A DNA stretch of 64,000 nucleotides, taken from the NCBI RefSeq assembly GCF_030730905.1, contig NZ_JAVAMP010000018.1, positions 1 through 64,000 of the forward strand, read 5' to 3'. Position numbers and translations under genes: made by a program. Shown piece after piece: positions 43,808-52,199 of the stretch. Under the pieces are notes generated by a model. The model saw only the letters and a program-made list of their open reading frames with translations, did not search any database and was not told the origin of the DNA. Source of the DNA: Chengkuizengella axinellae. Lineage in GTDB: Bacteria; Bacillota; Bacilli; Paenibacillales; KCTC-33759. Numbering within the stretch: the stretch's first letter is position 1; each line of letters begins with the position of its first letter.

Positions 43808-44923
43808 TTATAAATTACCTCTTCTTGCTTGCTCACGCTCAATGGACTCAAACAACGCTTTAAAATTCCCTTCACCAAAGCCCCTTGCACCTTTCCTTTG
43901 AATAATTTCAATAAACAATGTAGGGCGATCAACAATTGGCTTTGTGAAAATTTGCAGTAAATAACCTTCATCATCACGATCAACTAATATTTTTAATTGC
44001 TTAAGCTTTTCTATTTCCTCATCAATTTTTCCAACCCGTTCAGATAACACATCATAATAAGAATCTGGAGTGTCTAAAAACTCTATCCCATTTTCTCGTA
44101 ATAGTGTGACGGTTTGTATAATGTCATTTGTTAGTAATGCAATATGTTGTACACCCGCTCCGTTATTAAATTCTAAATACTCTTGAATTTGTGATTTTCG
44201 CTTCCCTTCAGCAGGTTCATTAATAGGAAATTTGATTCTGCCTCCATTTGTCATTACTTTAGACATAAGTGCTGAGTATTCTGTACTAATATCATCGTCA
44301 TCAAAGTGTAACAGCTGCTTAAATCCCATTACATTCTCATAATAACTAACCCACTCTTCCATTTCTTCTACATTTCCTACTACATGATCTACAGCTACTA
44401 AACCTGTTTTTTTAAATGGAATGTTCAATTTAATCGGTTCGTATCTTGGTAAAAATACTCCATTGTAGCTGGTACGTTCGATTAAGCTATGAATGGTATC
44501 ACCATAAGTGCCAATAATTGCTTTTTTTATCGAGCCCTTGTCATCTTTTATTACTGTAGGTGGTAAAATCTCGATTGCTCCACGTGCAACTGCTTCATTG
44601 TAAGCCTTTTCAATATTGTCCACAACTAATGCAACGTCCTTAACCCCATCCCCATGTTTTTTAACAAAGGATGAAATAGGACTTGTTTCTTCTAATGATC
44701 CAGTTAAAATATATCGAATATTGTTCTGCTGTAAAACATAGGAAACAGATTCACGATTTCCTGTTTCTAATCCTGAATAAGCAATCGGCTCAAATCCGAA
44801 TGTTTTACAAAAATAATCACACGCTTGTTTTGCATTCCCCACGTAAAACTCAATATAATCTACTTCTTTCACAGGAAAAAATTCTTCAAGATCAACTTGA
44901 ACATTAAGTTTATGTTTTTCCAT
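43808..44923 (-). CDS. hppD: 4-hydroxyphenylpyruvate dioxygenase
   Basis: A 371-residue two-domain VOC dioxygenase. The Fe(II) ligands of the family are all present: His180 (VAVDHVVG), His260 (GVQHIALLT) and Glu339 (FIEIIQRKG). The C-terminal GARGFGEGNFKALFESIE helix that gates the active site is intact. It converts 4-hydroxyphenylpyruvate to homogentisate. It is the first gene of the operon HPPD, flavin reductase, FAH, HGD, acyl-CoA ligase. GGGGG precedes the ATG. No regulator gene lies nearby. Confidence 0.95.
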   Translation of the reverse strand: MEKHKLNVQVDLEEFFPVKEVDYIEFYVGNAKQACDYFCKTFGFEPIAYSGLETGNRESVSYVLQQNNIRYILTGSLEETSPISSFVKKHGDGVKDVALVVDNIEKAYNEAVARGAIEILPPTVIKDDKGSIKKAIIGTYGDTIHSLIERTSYNGVFLPRYEPIKLNIPFKKTGLVAVDHVVGNVEEMEEWVSYYENVMGFKQLLHFDDDDISTEYSALMSKVMTNGGRIKFPINEPAEGKRKSQIQEYLEFNNGAGVQHIALLTNDIIQTVTLLRENGIEFLDTPDSYYDVLSERVGKIDEEIEKLKQLKILVDRDDEGYLLQIFTKPIVDRPTLFIEIIQRKGARGFGEGNFKALFESIEREQARRGNL

Positions 44924-45023
44924 TGAGTAGCCCCCATTCCCATAATAAATGATGTTATATTTTTATATTAGTAAATAATGGAATACTTCTCAAGAATGTA
45001 CTGCAAAGACAAAACGCTGTAGT

Positions 45024-45617
45024 TTATTGAAGGAATAAAGGGTTATCTACTAATTTCCATAATCTTTTAACACTTTGAATTTTATTTTCTAAAAAAGTCA
45101 ATTTATAAATATCAGGTTTAGTGGTGCTATTCCAAAAGTCGTATCCATATTTTTTATCATAATAGTTCAAAATGGCAGTCATAATGATACCATGTGTACC
45201 GATCACGATATTTTTTCCCTCATATTTACTTAAAAGTTTCTGAATTAATGGAATTACTCGTGTTTGGGCTTGTTTTATCGTTTCTCCTCCAGGAAGGCAA
45301 TAGTCTAAGTCATCAAAGGACCTTTTAATTGCAGTTTGTCTTTCTTCATCTGGAAGTTTGTAGTTTCCTTTTAATGGCCTTTCTTTTAACTCTTCAAAAA
45401 CTTGAATTTCTAGTTTATTATTACTTGATAAACCCTCAATGGTTTGAATCGCTCTTATATATGGGCTAGATACCATTATGTCTATATTCTCTTTTCCCAT
45501 GATGTCAGTAATTAGTTTAGCGTCCAATTCTCCTTGTTTTGATAGTTTTCTAGTTCTTTCTTGTCCAAATCTAAATGGGGATTCTGCATGCCTTACCATG
45601 AATATAACAGTTTTCAT
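45024..45617 (-). CDS. Histidine phosphatase family protein
   Basis: A 197-residue phosphoglycerate-mutase-fold protein. The phospho-accepting His is in VIFMVRHAESPFRF (RHGE-like, here RHAE) near residue 9. The second Arg/His set includes SSPYIRAIQTIEG, then GETIKQAQTR and IVIGTHGIIM. It would hydrolyse a phosphoester of unknown identity. It lies directly after the tyrosine operon but on its own promoter. The ATG follows AAAGGAGAC. Confidence 0.85.
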   Translation of the reverse strand: MKTVIFMVRHAESPFRFGQERTRKLSKQGELDAKLITDIMGKENIDIMVSSPYIRAIQTIEGLSSNNKLEIQVFEELKERPLKGNYKLPDEERQTAIKRSFDDLDYCLPGGETIKQAQTRVIPLIQKLLSKYEGKNIVIGTHGIIMTAILNYYDKKYGYDFWNSTTKPDIYKLTFLENKIQSVKRLWKLVDNPLFLQ

Positions 45618-45740
45618 CTTTGTCTCCTTTTTATATAGAGCTGATATTAATTTTATAAAATACTAATCAATAAATGATGTAATATATGATTTTAGAATAA
45701 ATGCACATTTAAATAGTTTCTTTAGGGGAAGTTATTAGAA

Positions 45741-45765
45741 AACCTCAACAGTCATCGTTGAGGTT
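45741..45765 (-). terminator. Terminator-like hairpin between GGDEF and phosphatase genes
   Basis: AACCTCAAC pairs with GTTGAGGTT over a 7-base loop. On the minus strand it runs into TTCTAATAAC. It resembles the palindrome at 72-97 in its core (CTCAAC...GTTGAG). Confidence 0.5.
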
Positions 45766-45796
45766 AGAAACATGTAAACTATTAAAATTGTAAGAT

Positions 45797-45889
45797 TTAT
45801 ATGATGTCTTTTTCATTCTTATTACTGTTGAAAGTATTCCCCTCACCTAAATCAACAATATCTGCCAATTCATGCTTAAATCCATCTAG
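45797..45889 (-). other. Possible C-terminal coding remnant
   Basis: A minus-strand frame of 31 codons (LDGFKHELADIVDLGEGNTF and on, to stop) opens right behind a stop and has no start signal. Its composition looks coding. It may be the tail of a gene lost between the GGDEF and phosphatase genes. I recognise no family. Confidence 0.25.
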
Positions 45890-45909
45890 TCAGACATATT
45901 GTTATTTTG

Positions 45910-46884
45910 CTATTCACTAATACAATTCCGACCTTTTTCTTTAGCACGATACAATGCAGTATCAGCAGCTTTTATTACATCATTACTTAACATATTTTGA
46001 TCATTCTTTTCGGCTATACCGATACTGACAGTTGCTTTTATTGTATGTTTAGCTGATTGACTATCTTTGGATGGCTCTTTATAGATGTACTCTTGTTTAG
46101 CGACCCTTTCTCTCAGATCTTCTAAATGAGAGTATGTTTCTTTAATTGCTTTCTTGGAAAAAATAATGATAAATTCTTCTCCTCCGTAACGATACGTCTT
46201 ACCACCACCTGTTACTTTTTGCAAACAATTTGAAACCATCTTTAAAACTTCATCTCCAACATCATGACCATAAGTATCATTAATATTCTTAAAGAAATCA
46301 ATATCTATCATCGCGACCGTATACTTACTACCAAGTTTCTTCAGGTCTTCATTAAGCATCCTCCTAGAAGGTATGTTAGTAAGTTCATCAATATATGCTA
46401 TTGAATATGTTCTACTATAAATAGTTAATATTAATATAAACCCCGATAATAAAAAGAAGATATTCATACCTAAAACTATAGTGTTGGAATGAAACATATA
46501 GTTCATCGATAGAAAAGAGACAAGAAGCAAAATGCTAATTACAAAAGTTTTCACTTTATTGAATCGATAACTTAAGTATAGTAAAATTCCCAAGAAGCTG
46601 TAAGTAATGTATTGAAAAGTAACCCCATATATTGAATTATTATTTTCAAGATGTGGTGGTGGTGGAGCCCCAAGTGGTGGAAGTGAAATACCATCAGGGA
46701 GAGTTGGGACATCTCCATGTGGTGGTGGAGGAATTGGCCCCCTATGCGGAGGAGGATATACTCCTTCAGTAGGTAATACATTACCTTTACTTAGAAAGTA
46801 AATACCTAAAGAAAATAAAAAAATAACTAGATATGGAATCGTTTTTTTGAAAAAAAGTCTCACGTTATGTAAAAATCCTTTCAT
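45910..46884 (-). CDS. GGDEF-domain diguanylate cyclase, membrane-bound
   Basis: A 324-residue protein. One N-terminal membrane helix (residues 18-33) is followed by an extracytoplasmic loop of about 50 residues that is rich in Pro, Gly and His (repeated PPPPH/PPPH). About three more helices (90-158) lead to a C-terminal GGDEF domain with the active motif GGEEF at 234-238 and the Asp-containing IDIDFFKNINDTYGHDVGD. No RxxD inhibitory site precedes the motif. It should make cyclic di-GMP from GTP at the membrane. The Pro/His loop could sense a metal or the wall. No good ribosome-binding site precedes the ATG. Confidence 0.85.
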   Translation of the reverse strand: MKGFLHNVRLFFKKTIPYLVIFLFSLGIYFLSKGNVLPTEGVYPPPHRGPIPPPPHGDVPTLPDGISLPPLGAPPPPHLENNNSIYGVTFQYITYSFLGILLYLSYRFNKVKTFVISILLLVSFLSMNYMFHSNTIVLGMNIFFLLSGFILILTIYSRTYSIAYIDELTNIPSRRMLNEDLKKLGSKYTVAMIDIDFFKNINDTYGHDVGDEVLKMVSNCLQKVTGGGKTYRYGGEEFIIIFSKKAIKETYSHLEDLRERVAKQEYIYKEPSKDSQSAKHTIKATVSIGIAEKNDQNMLSNDVIKAADTALYRAKEKGRNCISE

Positions 46885-47046
46885 TAGATGTTTGAATTAA
46901 GACTTAATATATGATTTCTATTACTATTAAACGTAAATTTTACCAACTCCATTATACTGAATAGCAAGATTTATATCAAAAGAAAATATTACCATAGATT
47001 AATCCTTTTGTTCTAATACTTTCTATTTATTCTGTATTCAACAATA

Positions 47047-47805
47047 CTATCCAAAGTTCCTCCAAAAAACTTGTATTGCCATTATAAAACACACTGTAAT
47101 CACGACAGGTTTTATTATTGAAGCGCCTTTATCTAATACCATCTTTGCACCGATAAATGAACCTATAATTTGTCCAAGCATCATAACTAAACCAATGATC
47201 CAAGCTATATGTCCAAAAAAGATAAAGTAAATTAGAGCTGAAAAATTACTAGTGAAATTTAATAATTTGGCATTTGCTGTTGCTTTTGAAGAACTATATC
47301 CACATAATGCGATAAATGCCATTGCGATTAGGCTTCCAGTTCCTGGCCCAAAAAAACCATCATAAAATCCTAATAAAGGAGCAATTAAAAATGAAAAAAG
47401 CGAAAGTTTCATCCTCATTGGTCGATCTTTGTTGTCTATATTTGGAGAAAACAAAAAATAAATACCTATAAAAACAAGCATGAAAGGTAGTATCATTTGG
47501 AGATTATCTGCATTCATCTGTAAAAGAAGCCAGCCCCCAAGGATAGAACCCAAAAAAGTCATTAATATAGATAGTCTCATACTTTTAAGGTCAATAGCTC
47601 CTTTTTTTAAAAAAAACATTGTAGAGATGAAAGTCCCACTGCTTCCTTGAAGTTTATTGGTCGCGAGTGCGGTTGAAGGTGGCAAACCAGCTAATATCAT
47701 AGAGGGTATAGTAATCAGACCTCCTCCACCGGCAATGGTATCAACCCATCCAGCTATAATCGCAACAATAAATAATAACAGAATAATTTCTATACCAAAT
47801 TCCAC
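47047..47805 (-). CDS. TSUP-family (TauE/SafE) membrane permease
   Basis: A 252-residue permease with about eight membrane helices in two repeats. The family motif AGWVDTIAGGGGLITIPSMI is near residue 16, and the second half has GFYDGFFGPGTGSLIAMAFI. TSUP proteins export or import sulfonates, sulfite or organic acids; the substrate is unknown. The GTG at 47805 follows GAGGAGAC; the longer frame to 47856 is not supported. Confidence 0.85.
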   Translation of the reverse strand: MEFGIEIILLLFIVAIIAGWVDTIAGGGGLITIPSMILAGLPPSTALATNKLQGSSGTFISTMFFLKKGAIDLKSMRLSILMTFLGSILGGWLLLQMNADNLQMILPFMLVFIGIYFLFSPNIDNKDRPMRMKLSLFSFLIAPLLGFYDGFFGPGTGSLIAMAFIALCGYSSSKATANAKLLNFTSNFSALIYFIFFGHIAWIIGLVMMLGQIIGSFIGAKMVLDKGASIIKPVVITVCFIMAIQVFWRNFG

Positions 47806-47914
47806 TGCTTTGTCTCCTCTAAACCACATGATTTTAAAAACTACATAGTAAATCAATTAGAAATAGTTTATATGGATAATCCATTTGTGTCAATGAATTT
47901 GTATAGTTAAAAGA

Positions 47915-47950
47915 AGAAAACCTTTGGTAATATCTTACCTAAGGTTTTCT
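47915..47950 (-). terminator. Terminator after the TagO-like gene
   Basis: AGAAAACCTT pairs with AAGGTTTTCT, and GGTAA with TTACC inside, giving a 16-bp stem with one mismatch and a 4-base loop. On the minus strand it is followed by TCTTTTAAC. Confidence 0.75.
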
Positions 47951-47969
47951 ACAATTATGATTAGAACGA

Positions 47970-48941
47970 TTAAACTGAAATTAAGATAATAATAATAGCA
48001 GTAAGGCCAAAGCATAAATTTAATAATGATAAAAATGCGACGACTTGTTTTTGATTTAATCCACTAGCCAAAAGTCTATAGTGTGCTTGTGTTGCATCAG
48101 CTTTATACACTGGTTTTCCAGCTAGAAATCTTTTTATTACAACAAATATGTTATCAAATATAGGAACCCCTAAAGCTAGTACCGGAACTAGTATAGATAA
48201 TAAAGTAGCTTGTTTAAAAGCACCATCAAGTGCAATAATGGCTAGCATAAATCCAAGGAATGAGGCACCTGCATCCCCCATAAAGATTTTAGCTGGGGGT
48301 TTATTGTACTTTAAGTAGGCTATAGCTACTCCAATTAGAATAATCGCCATCAAAGCCGAGCTAGTTTGATTCATAGCAATGGCTACAATAAAAAGAGTTG
48401 TAGCAGAAATTGTAACCAACATGCCAGCCAATCCATCCATACCATCTGAAAAATTAATTACAGTAGTAACTCCAAAAATCCATAGAATTGTAAAAACAAA
48501 CTGCAATATAATTGGTAAAACAATGTATTGATCAGTGAATGGATTCATAAAACCTTTAAATATGATTCCAGAACTGTATATCAAAATTGCAGCAATGACC
48601 TGTACAATAAGCTTGGGAAGTGCATGAAACTCTCTCCCCTTAGTTTTCATCCAATCATCAATAATACCTATACTGAGGATTAAAGTACCACCTATAAGAA
48701 TAGAAAATAATTGATAATCATTATGATGATCTACTGCTATTAAATAGGTTACGAAAAATCCTATAAAGATAGCTATGCCTGCTGTTAGTGGGATAGGATC
48801 TCGATGAATTTTCCTCTCATTATTCATAACTGGTTTATCAAGAAAATCAATTTTAAATGCTAGAGATCTTAATGGAGGTATTAGAAAAAATACAATGAAA
48901 AAAGATAGAAAAAATGCTACAACATATATGATATCTACCAC
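47970..48941 (-). CDS. tagO: TagO/WecA-like undecaprenyl-phosphate sugar-1-phosphate transferase
   Basis: A 323-residue polyprenol-phosphate transferase of the MraY/WecA group with about 11 membrane helices. Catalytic blocks are IGIIDDWMKT (Asp pair) near residue 92, INFSDGMDGLAGM near 160 and FMGDAGASFLGF near 225. A C-terminal cytoplasmic loop ends in QAHYRLLASG. Such enzymes load UDP-GlcNAc (or another UDP-sugar) onto undecaprenyl phosphate to start wall teichoic acid or exopolysaccharide synthesis. No other wall genes are adjacent. It is a little shorter than B. subtilis TagO. Confidence 0.85.
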   Translation of the reverse strand: MVDIIYVVAFFLSFFIVFFLIPPLRSLAFKIDFLDKPVMNNERKIHRDPIPLTAGIAIFIGFFVTYLIAVDHHNDYQLFSILIGGTLILSIGIIDDWMKTKGREFHALPKLIVQVIAAILIYSSGIIFKGFMNPFTDQYIVLPIILQFVFTILWIFGVTTVINFSDGMDGLAGMLVTISATTLFIVAIAMNQTSSALMAIILIGVAIAYLKYNKPPAKIFMGDAGASFLGFMLAIIALDGAFKQATLLSILVPVLALGVPIFDNIFVVIKRFLAGKPVYKADATQAHYRLLASGLNQKQVVAFLSLLNLCFGLTAIIIILISV

Positions 48942-49265
48942 TCCTATTGTTTTTATAAAAACAATATAATTTTACAATATTTTTGGAAATAATTCCAGAA
49001 CAAAAACTCTTTGCGTAGACTTTCATAGAGTTAGTTTTATGATTTATTTGTCAATATTTAACTTTAAATAAACAAGGAACTTCCAAGAAGGAAGTTCCTT
49101 GTTTTTAGTTGAATATATTCTTCAACGAACTAATTAAAATATGCTGAAATGAGAATAGAGTAATTTTATAAACAAACTTCAGACTAATGTATGAATTTTT
49201 CTGTTTTGAACCAGATTGTTACAGAGTACCATTCGTCGCGAATATCAAAGGAGGCTATAACATTT
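48942..49265. other. Gap upstream of the TagO-like and VOC genes
   Basis: It contains the perfect hairpin at 49070-49104, with no gene on either side that it would obviously serve. The flanks are AT-rich and presumably carry both divergent promoters. No coding frame of interest was seen. Confidence 0.4.
49070..49104. terminator. Orphan bidirectional terminator
   Basis: A 15-bp perfect stem (AAACAAGGAACTTCC and its complement) with an AAGAA loop and T-rich flanks on both strands (GTTTTTAG; GTTTATTTAAAG). It lies in the divergent spacer, not after a gene, so its client may have been lost. Confidence 0.65.
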
Positions 49266-49649
49266 ATGAAAGTCATTATTTCAAGTATCTTCGTACAAGA
49301 ACAAGATAAGGCATTGGAGTTTTATACACAAACATTAGGTTTTGTAAAAAAGCATGACGTTCCCGTTGGAGAATATAGGTGGATAACTCTTGTATCTCCC
49401 GATGATCATGACGGTACCGAGCTTTTGCTGGAACCTAATAATAATCCGACAGCCAAAGAGTATCAAAAAAAAATATTTGCCGAAGGTATCCCAGCAACAA
49501 TGTTTGGCGTTGCAGATGTTTTCAAAGAATACGAACGACTAATAAAAAACGGAGTGAAGTTCACTCAAAAGCCAACAGAAATGGGTGAAGTCACATTGGC
49601 TGTCTTCGATGATACATGTGGCAACCTTATTCAGATTGTGCAGAAGTGA
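49266..49649 (+). CDS. VOC-superfamily protein
   Basis: A 127-residue single VOC domain with two beta-alpha-beta-beta-beta modules: SIFVQEQDKALEFYTQTLGF and, later, GIPATMFGVADVFKEYERL with the final LAVFDDTCGNLIQIVQ. The closing Glu of many glyoxalases is replaced by Gln (LIQIVQ). It resembles small bleomycin-resistance/glyoxalase-like proteins; the substrate is unknown. ATG 49266 is preceded by GGAGG at a rather long distance. The longer frame starting at 49191 would add 25 non-conserved residues. Confidence 0.8.
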   Translation: MKVIISSIFVQEQDKALEFYTQTLGFVKKHDVPVGEYRWITLVSPDDHDGTELLLEPNNNPTAKEYQKKIFAEGIPATMFGVADVFKEYERLIKNGVKFTQKPTEMGEVTLAVFDDTCGNLIQIVQK

Positions 49650-49683
49650 TTTTGTGACATAAGAACCTAGTTTTTTAAAAATA

Positions 49684-50676
49684 TTAAATAGTTATAACAA
49701 CATTGCTCTTTTTTTGTCCGGATTCAACATACCTGTGGGCATCGACAGTCTGTTCTAAGGGAAAAGATCTATCTATGATTGATTTAATCTTTCCCTTCTC
49801 AATAAGCTCTTTTAGGAAAATTAAATCTTCAGTCTTTTCATTAGACAACGCACAAATCACTTTCTTACGGCTGAACATTGAAGTCCACAGCATTTGAAAA
49901 AGCTGTTTTATCTTAAAGCTGGCTAAAAGATAAATTCCATTTTGTTTTAGTGAGTCTTTACAATCTAGAAATGAACTCTTGCCTAATATGTCAAAAATAA
50001 GATCGTAAGTTTCACCGTTTATCGTAAAATCTTCTTTTGTGTAATCAATAACCTTATCAGCACCGAGAGATTTCACAAATTCTAATCTTGAAGTACTGCA
50101 TACTCCGGTAACTTCAGCACCAAAGTATTTTGCAATCTGTACCGCAGCTGAACCAATACCCCCAGATGCACCAATAATAAGTACTTTTTGTCCACTACGA
50201 ATTCCTACTCTTCGAAGTAAATTCAATGCCGTCATTGCCCCATAGGGCACGACAGTGGCTTCCTCATAAGTCATATTCGTTGGTTTTTTAGTCAAATTTC
50301 CTTTTTCTGCTATACAAATATACTCTGCATAAGCACCCATTTTTTGACCGAGATATCCAAAAACCTCATCTCCTAGCTTAAATGATTTTACATCTTTACC
50401 CACTAATTCAACTTGCCCAGCAAACTCACTTCCTAGAATTGTTATCTTTGGCTCGCGAAATCCAAAGTATATCTTTGCAAAGACCCAGAAGAACAAAGGC
50501 ATGTTAAATTTACGAGGAGAGATTTCCTTGAAATTTCGAGCCACTATATCTCCGTAATTTACAGATGTTGCATTTACTCTAATTAACACTTCATTGTTTT
50601 TTGGAATAGGTTTTTTCACATCTTTTAGTTTCAATACAGATGGCGATCCAAAATTTTCATATACTACTGCTTTCAT
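49684..50676 (-). CDS. NAD(P)-dependent zinc-independent MDR oxidoreductase
   Basis: A 330-residue paralogue of the oxidoreductase at 1679-2632. The N-terminal MKAVVYENFGSPSVLKLKDV, the Rossmann motif VLIIGASGGIGSAAVQIAKY and the ending DAHRYVESGQKKSNVVITI are shared almost position by position. Zinc ligands are absent. The ATG at 50676 follows AAAGGAG. It lies 186 bases after the DUF4386 gene on the same strand. The same pair order (DUF4386 then MDR) is seen in the decayed locus near 23 kb. Confidence 0.9.
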   Translation of the reverse strand: MKAVVYENFGSPSVLKLKDVKKPIPKNNEVLIRVNATSVNYGDIVARNFKEISPRKFNMPLFFWVFAKIYFGFREPKITILGSEFAGQVELVGKDVKSFKLGDEVFGYLGQKMGAYAEYICIAEKGNLTKKPTNMTYEEATVVPYGAMTALNLLRRVGIRSGQKVLIIGASGGIGSAAVQIAKYFGAEVTGVCSTSRLEFVKSLGADKVIDYTKEDFTINGETYDLIFDILGKSSFLDCKDSLKQNGIYLLASFKIKQLFQMLWTSMFSRKKVICALSNEKTEDLIFLKELIEKGKIKSIIDRSFPLEQTVDAHRYVESGQKKSNVVITI

Positions 50677-50774
50677 CCCAATCATCTCCTTTAATACCTC
50701 ATAGTTTAATAATCCAATTATCCACTTATTAAATCAGAGTATGTAACTCTAGAATATGACTTTATCACGAGAAA

Positions 50775-50801
50775 AATCCTTCCAAAAATACAGAAGGACT
50801 T
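50775..50801 (-). terminator. Terminator after the DUF4386 gene
   Basis: On the minus strand AGTCCTTC pairs with GAAGGATT, with one A/C mismatch position, and runs into TTTTTCTCG. It lies between DUF4386 and MDR, so the two are at least partly transcribed separately. Confidence 0.6.
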
Positions 50802-50862
50802 TCTATTAATTTATAAGAAAACAACACAAATTGGGATCGGAATCAAAATGCACATATTTGTC

Positions 50863-51552
50863 TCATTTATAATTTGAATCATCAACTATTGGATTGAAAC
50901 CTTTAATCAATAGATAAATAGCCAGAATCAACTCAAATATGGCTGTTGGTGCCATCATTATAAAGTAAATTGGTGTAATTATATTAATGAAGTCAAACAT
51001 CAACAGCAATGTTGCAATTAAAACAAAAATAGACCCAATAAAACCCCAGATTGATAGCCATTTTGGAATAAGGTTCATACGATAAAAGCTAAAATATAGT
51101 ATTAAACCACCTAAATTCCAAGGAAGTATCACTCCTAAATGATTCATCCCATCTCTATATACTCTAAGCAATTCTCCTATAGTTTGAAAATAAGATGGGT
51201 TTGGCTGCCCTTCTATTATAAAACGTTCACTTATGAATAATAGTAGCAGTAAAGATACAATTCCTACAAAAAGAAATGCTGCCCCTATAATTCTGAATCC
51301 GAAATATCCAAGGGCCAATCTTTCATTATATTTCTTAATGTTTGGATATAATAAAATCGCAATATACACATATACAGTAGCCATAACAAATTGAAAAAAT
51401 GTAGCCATCAATACTTGCATTTTGATTGATGATAATTGATTAAGATAATCTGATCGCTCTAAGGCTGGAACCGATGATAATATACCAGAAATCAACCCTA
51501 ATATTAATAATATTCCGAATATTATGGCTGTTTTTCTGTTAAGACTCATCAT
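50863..51552 (-). CDS. DUF4386 family membrane protein
   Basis: A 229-residue integral membrane protein with six hydrophobic segments and the family pattern LALGYFGFRIIGAAFLFVGI, followed by HLGVILPWNLGGLILYFSFY. The function of DUF4386 is unknown; genes of this type commonly sit beside oxidoreductase genes. A close truncated relative is at 23417-23893. A CATAGTGTACT element just upstream of the start (51564-51574) matches one upstream of that relic. Confidence 0.8.
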   Translation of the reverse strand: MMSLNRKTAIIFGILLILGLISGILSSVPALERSDYLNQLSSIKMQVLMATFFQFVMATVYVYIAILLYPNIKKYNERLALGYFGFRIIGAAFLFVGIVSLLLLLFISERFIIEGQPNPSYFQTIGELLRVYRDGMNHLGVILPWNLGGLILYFSFYRMNLIPKWLSIWGFIGSIFVLIATLLLMFDFINIITPIYFIMMAPTAIFELILAIYLLIKGFNPIVDDSNYK

Positions 51553-51563
51553 TCATCCCCCCT

Positions 51564-51574
51564 CATAGTGTACT
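51564..51574 (-). promoter_or_regulatory. Putative operator element CATAGTGTACT
   Basis: An 11-base element 12 bases before the DUF4386 start, identical to the core of the inverted repeat at 24079-24090 (there on the minus strand). Here only one half-site is exact; the other reads ACTGT, not ACTAT. The position would suit repression. Confidence 0.3.
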
Positions 51575-51603
51575 GTTTATTTTAATTACTCTCCTTTTAT
51601 TTT

Positions 51604-51846
51604 TTATCCTTTTAAAATTTGCTTCCAAACTTTCAGTTCCAAAGGTAACATCTGTTCATATGAATTTGTCAGGACTTCTCTAACTTCTAATGGAACTTCA
51701 TCTTTTTTGAGCTGTTCATCAAATACTTTTACAGCATTTCGTTTACTTCTTTTTAACTTCATAAACAATAAGGATAGTTTATTTAAAAGCAATACAGAAC
51801 CCAATAAAATGTGTGTAAATCCAATTGTATTCCTTATCCATTTCAT
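51604..51846 (-). CDS. Small hypothetical membrane-anchored protein, 80 aa
   Basis: An 80-residue protein with one hydrophobic stretch (IGFTHILLGSVLLLNKLSLLF, given in part as HILLGSVLLLNKLSLL) and a charged helical C-terminus (FDEQLKKDEVPLEVREVLTN). It is the last gene of the sigma/anti-sigma unit, six bases after the 98-aa gene. I recognise no family. Being in this operon suggests it belongs to the sigma-factor response or helps sense its signal. Confidence 0.55.
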   Translation of the reverse strand: MKWIRNTIGFTHILLGSVLLLNKLSLLFMKLKRSKRNAVKVFDEQLKKDEVPLEVREVLTNSYEQMLPLELKVWKQILKG

Positions 51847-51852
51847 TGGTTT

Positions 51853-52149
51853 CTACTCTCCTTGATGATGAGTATCATTAAAATTTTTCATTACATCTTT
51901 AAGCGAAAACATATAGTCTTTAGCCATTTGCACAGCTACCTCCTGTGGAATTCCTGCATCCACTAATTCCTTATACAATGAACCTACTGCTCTTCCCATA
52001 TCACTTGCTGATTTTTGAGAATAAAGGGTATTTAATATATTCGTGATTAATTCAGGTACTTTTTTAGAAGCTACCTCTAATAATTCCGATACTTCCTCTA
52101 CAGAAGGATCACCATGATGATCATACTCTCTATATTTATGATTAGACAT
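51853..52149 (-). CDS. Small hypothetical protein, 98 aa
   Basis: A 98-residue soluble helical protein (DPSVEEVSELLEVASKKV, then LYKELVDAGIPQEVAVQMAK). His-rich ends (YDHHGD and DTHHQGE) could bind metal. I recognise no family. It lies 50 bases after the anti-sigma gene, and its stop is next to the 80-aa gene. An intact ribosome-binding site (AAGGAGTG) precedes the ATG. It is likely a stress-related accessory of this operon. Confidence 0.6.
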   Translation of the reverse strand: MSNHKYREYDHHGDPSVEEVSELLEVASKKVPELITNILNTLYSQKSASDMGRAVGSLYKELVDAGIPQEVAVQMAKDYMFSLKDVMKNFNDTHHQGE

Positions 52150-52199
52150 TTGAATAACACTCCTTATATTTTTTTATAACTAGCCTAAGTCATTATAAT

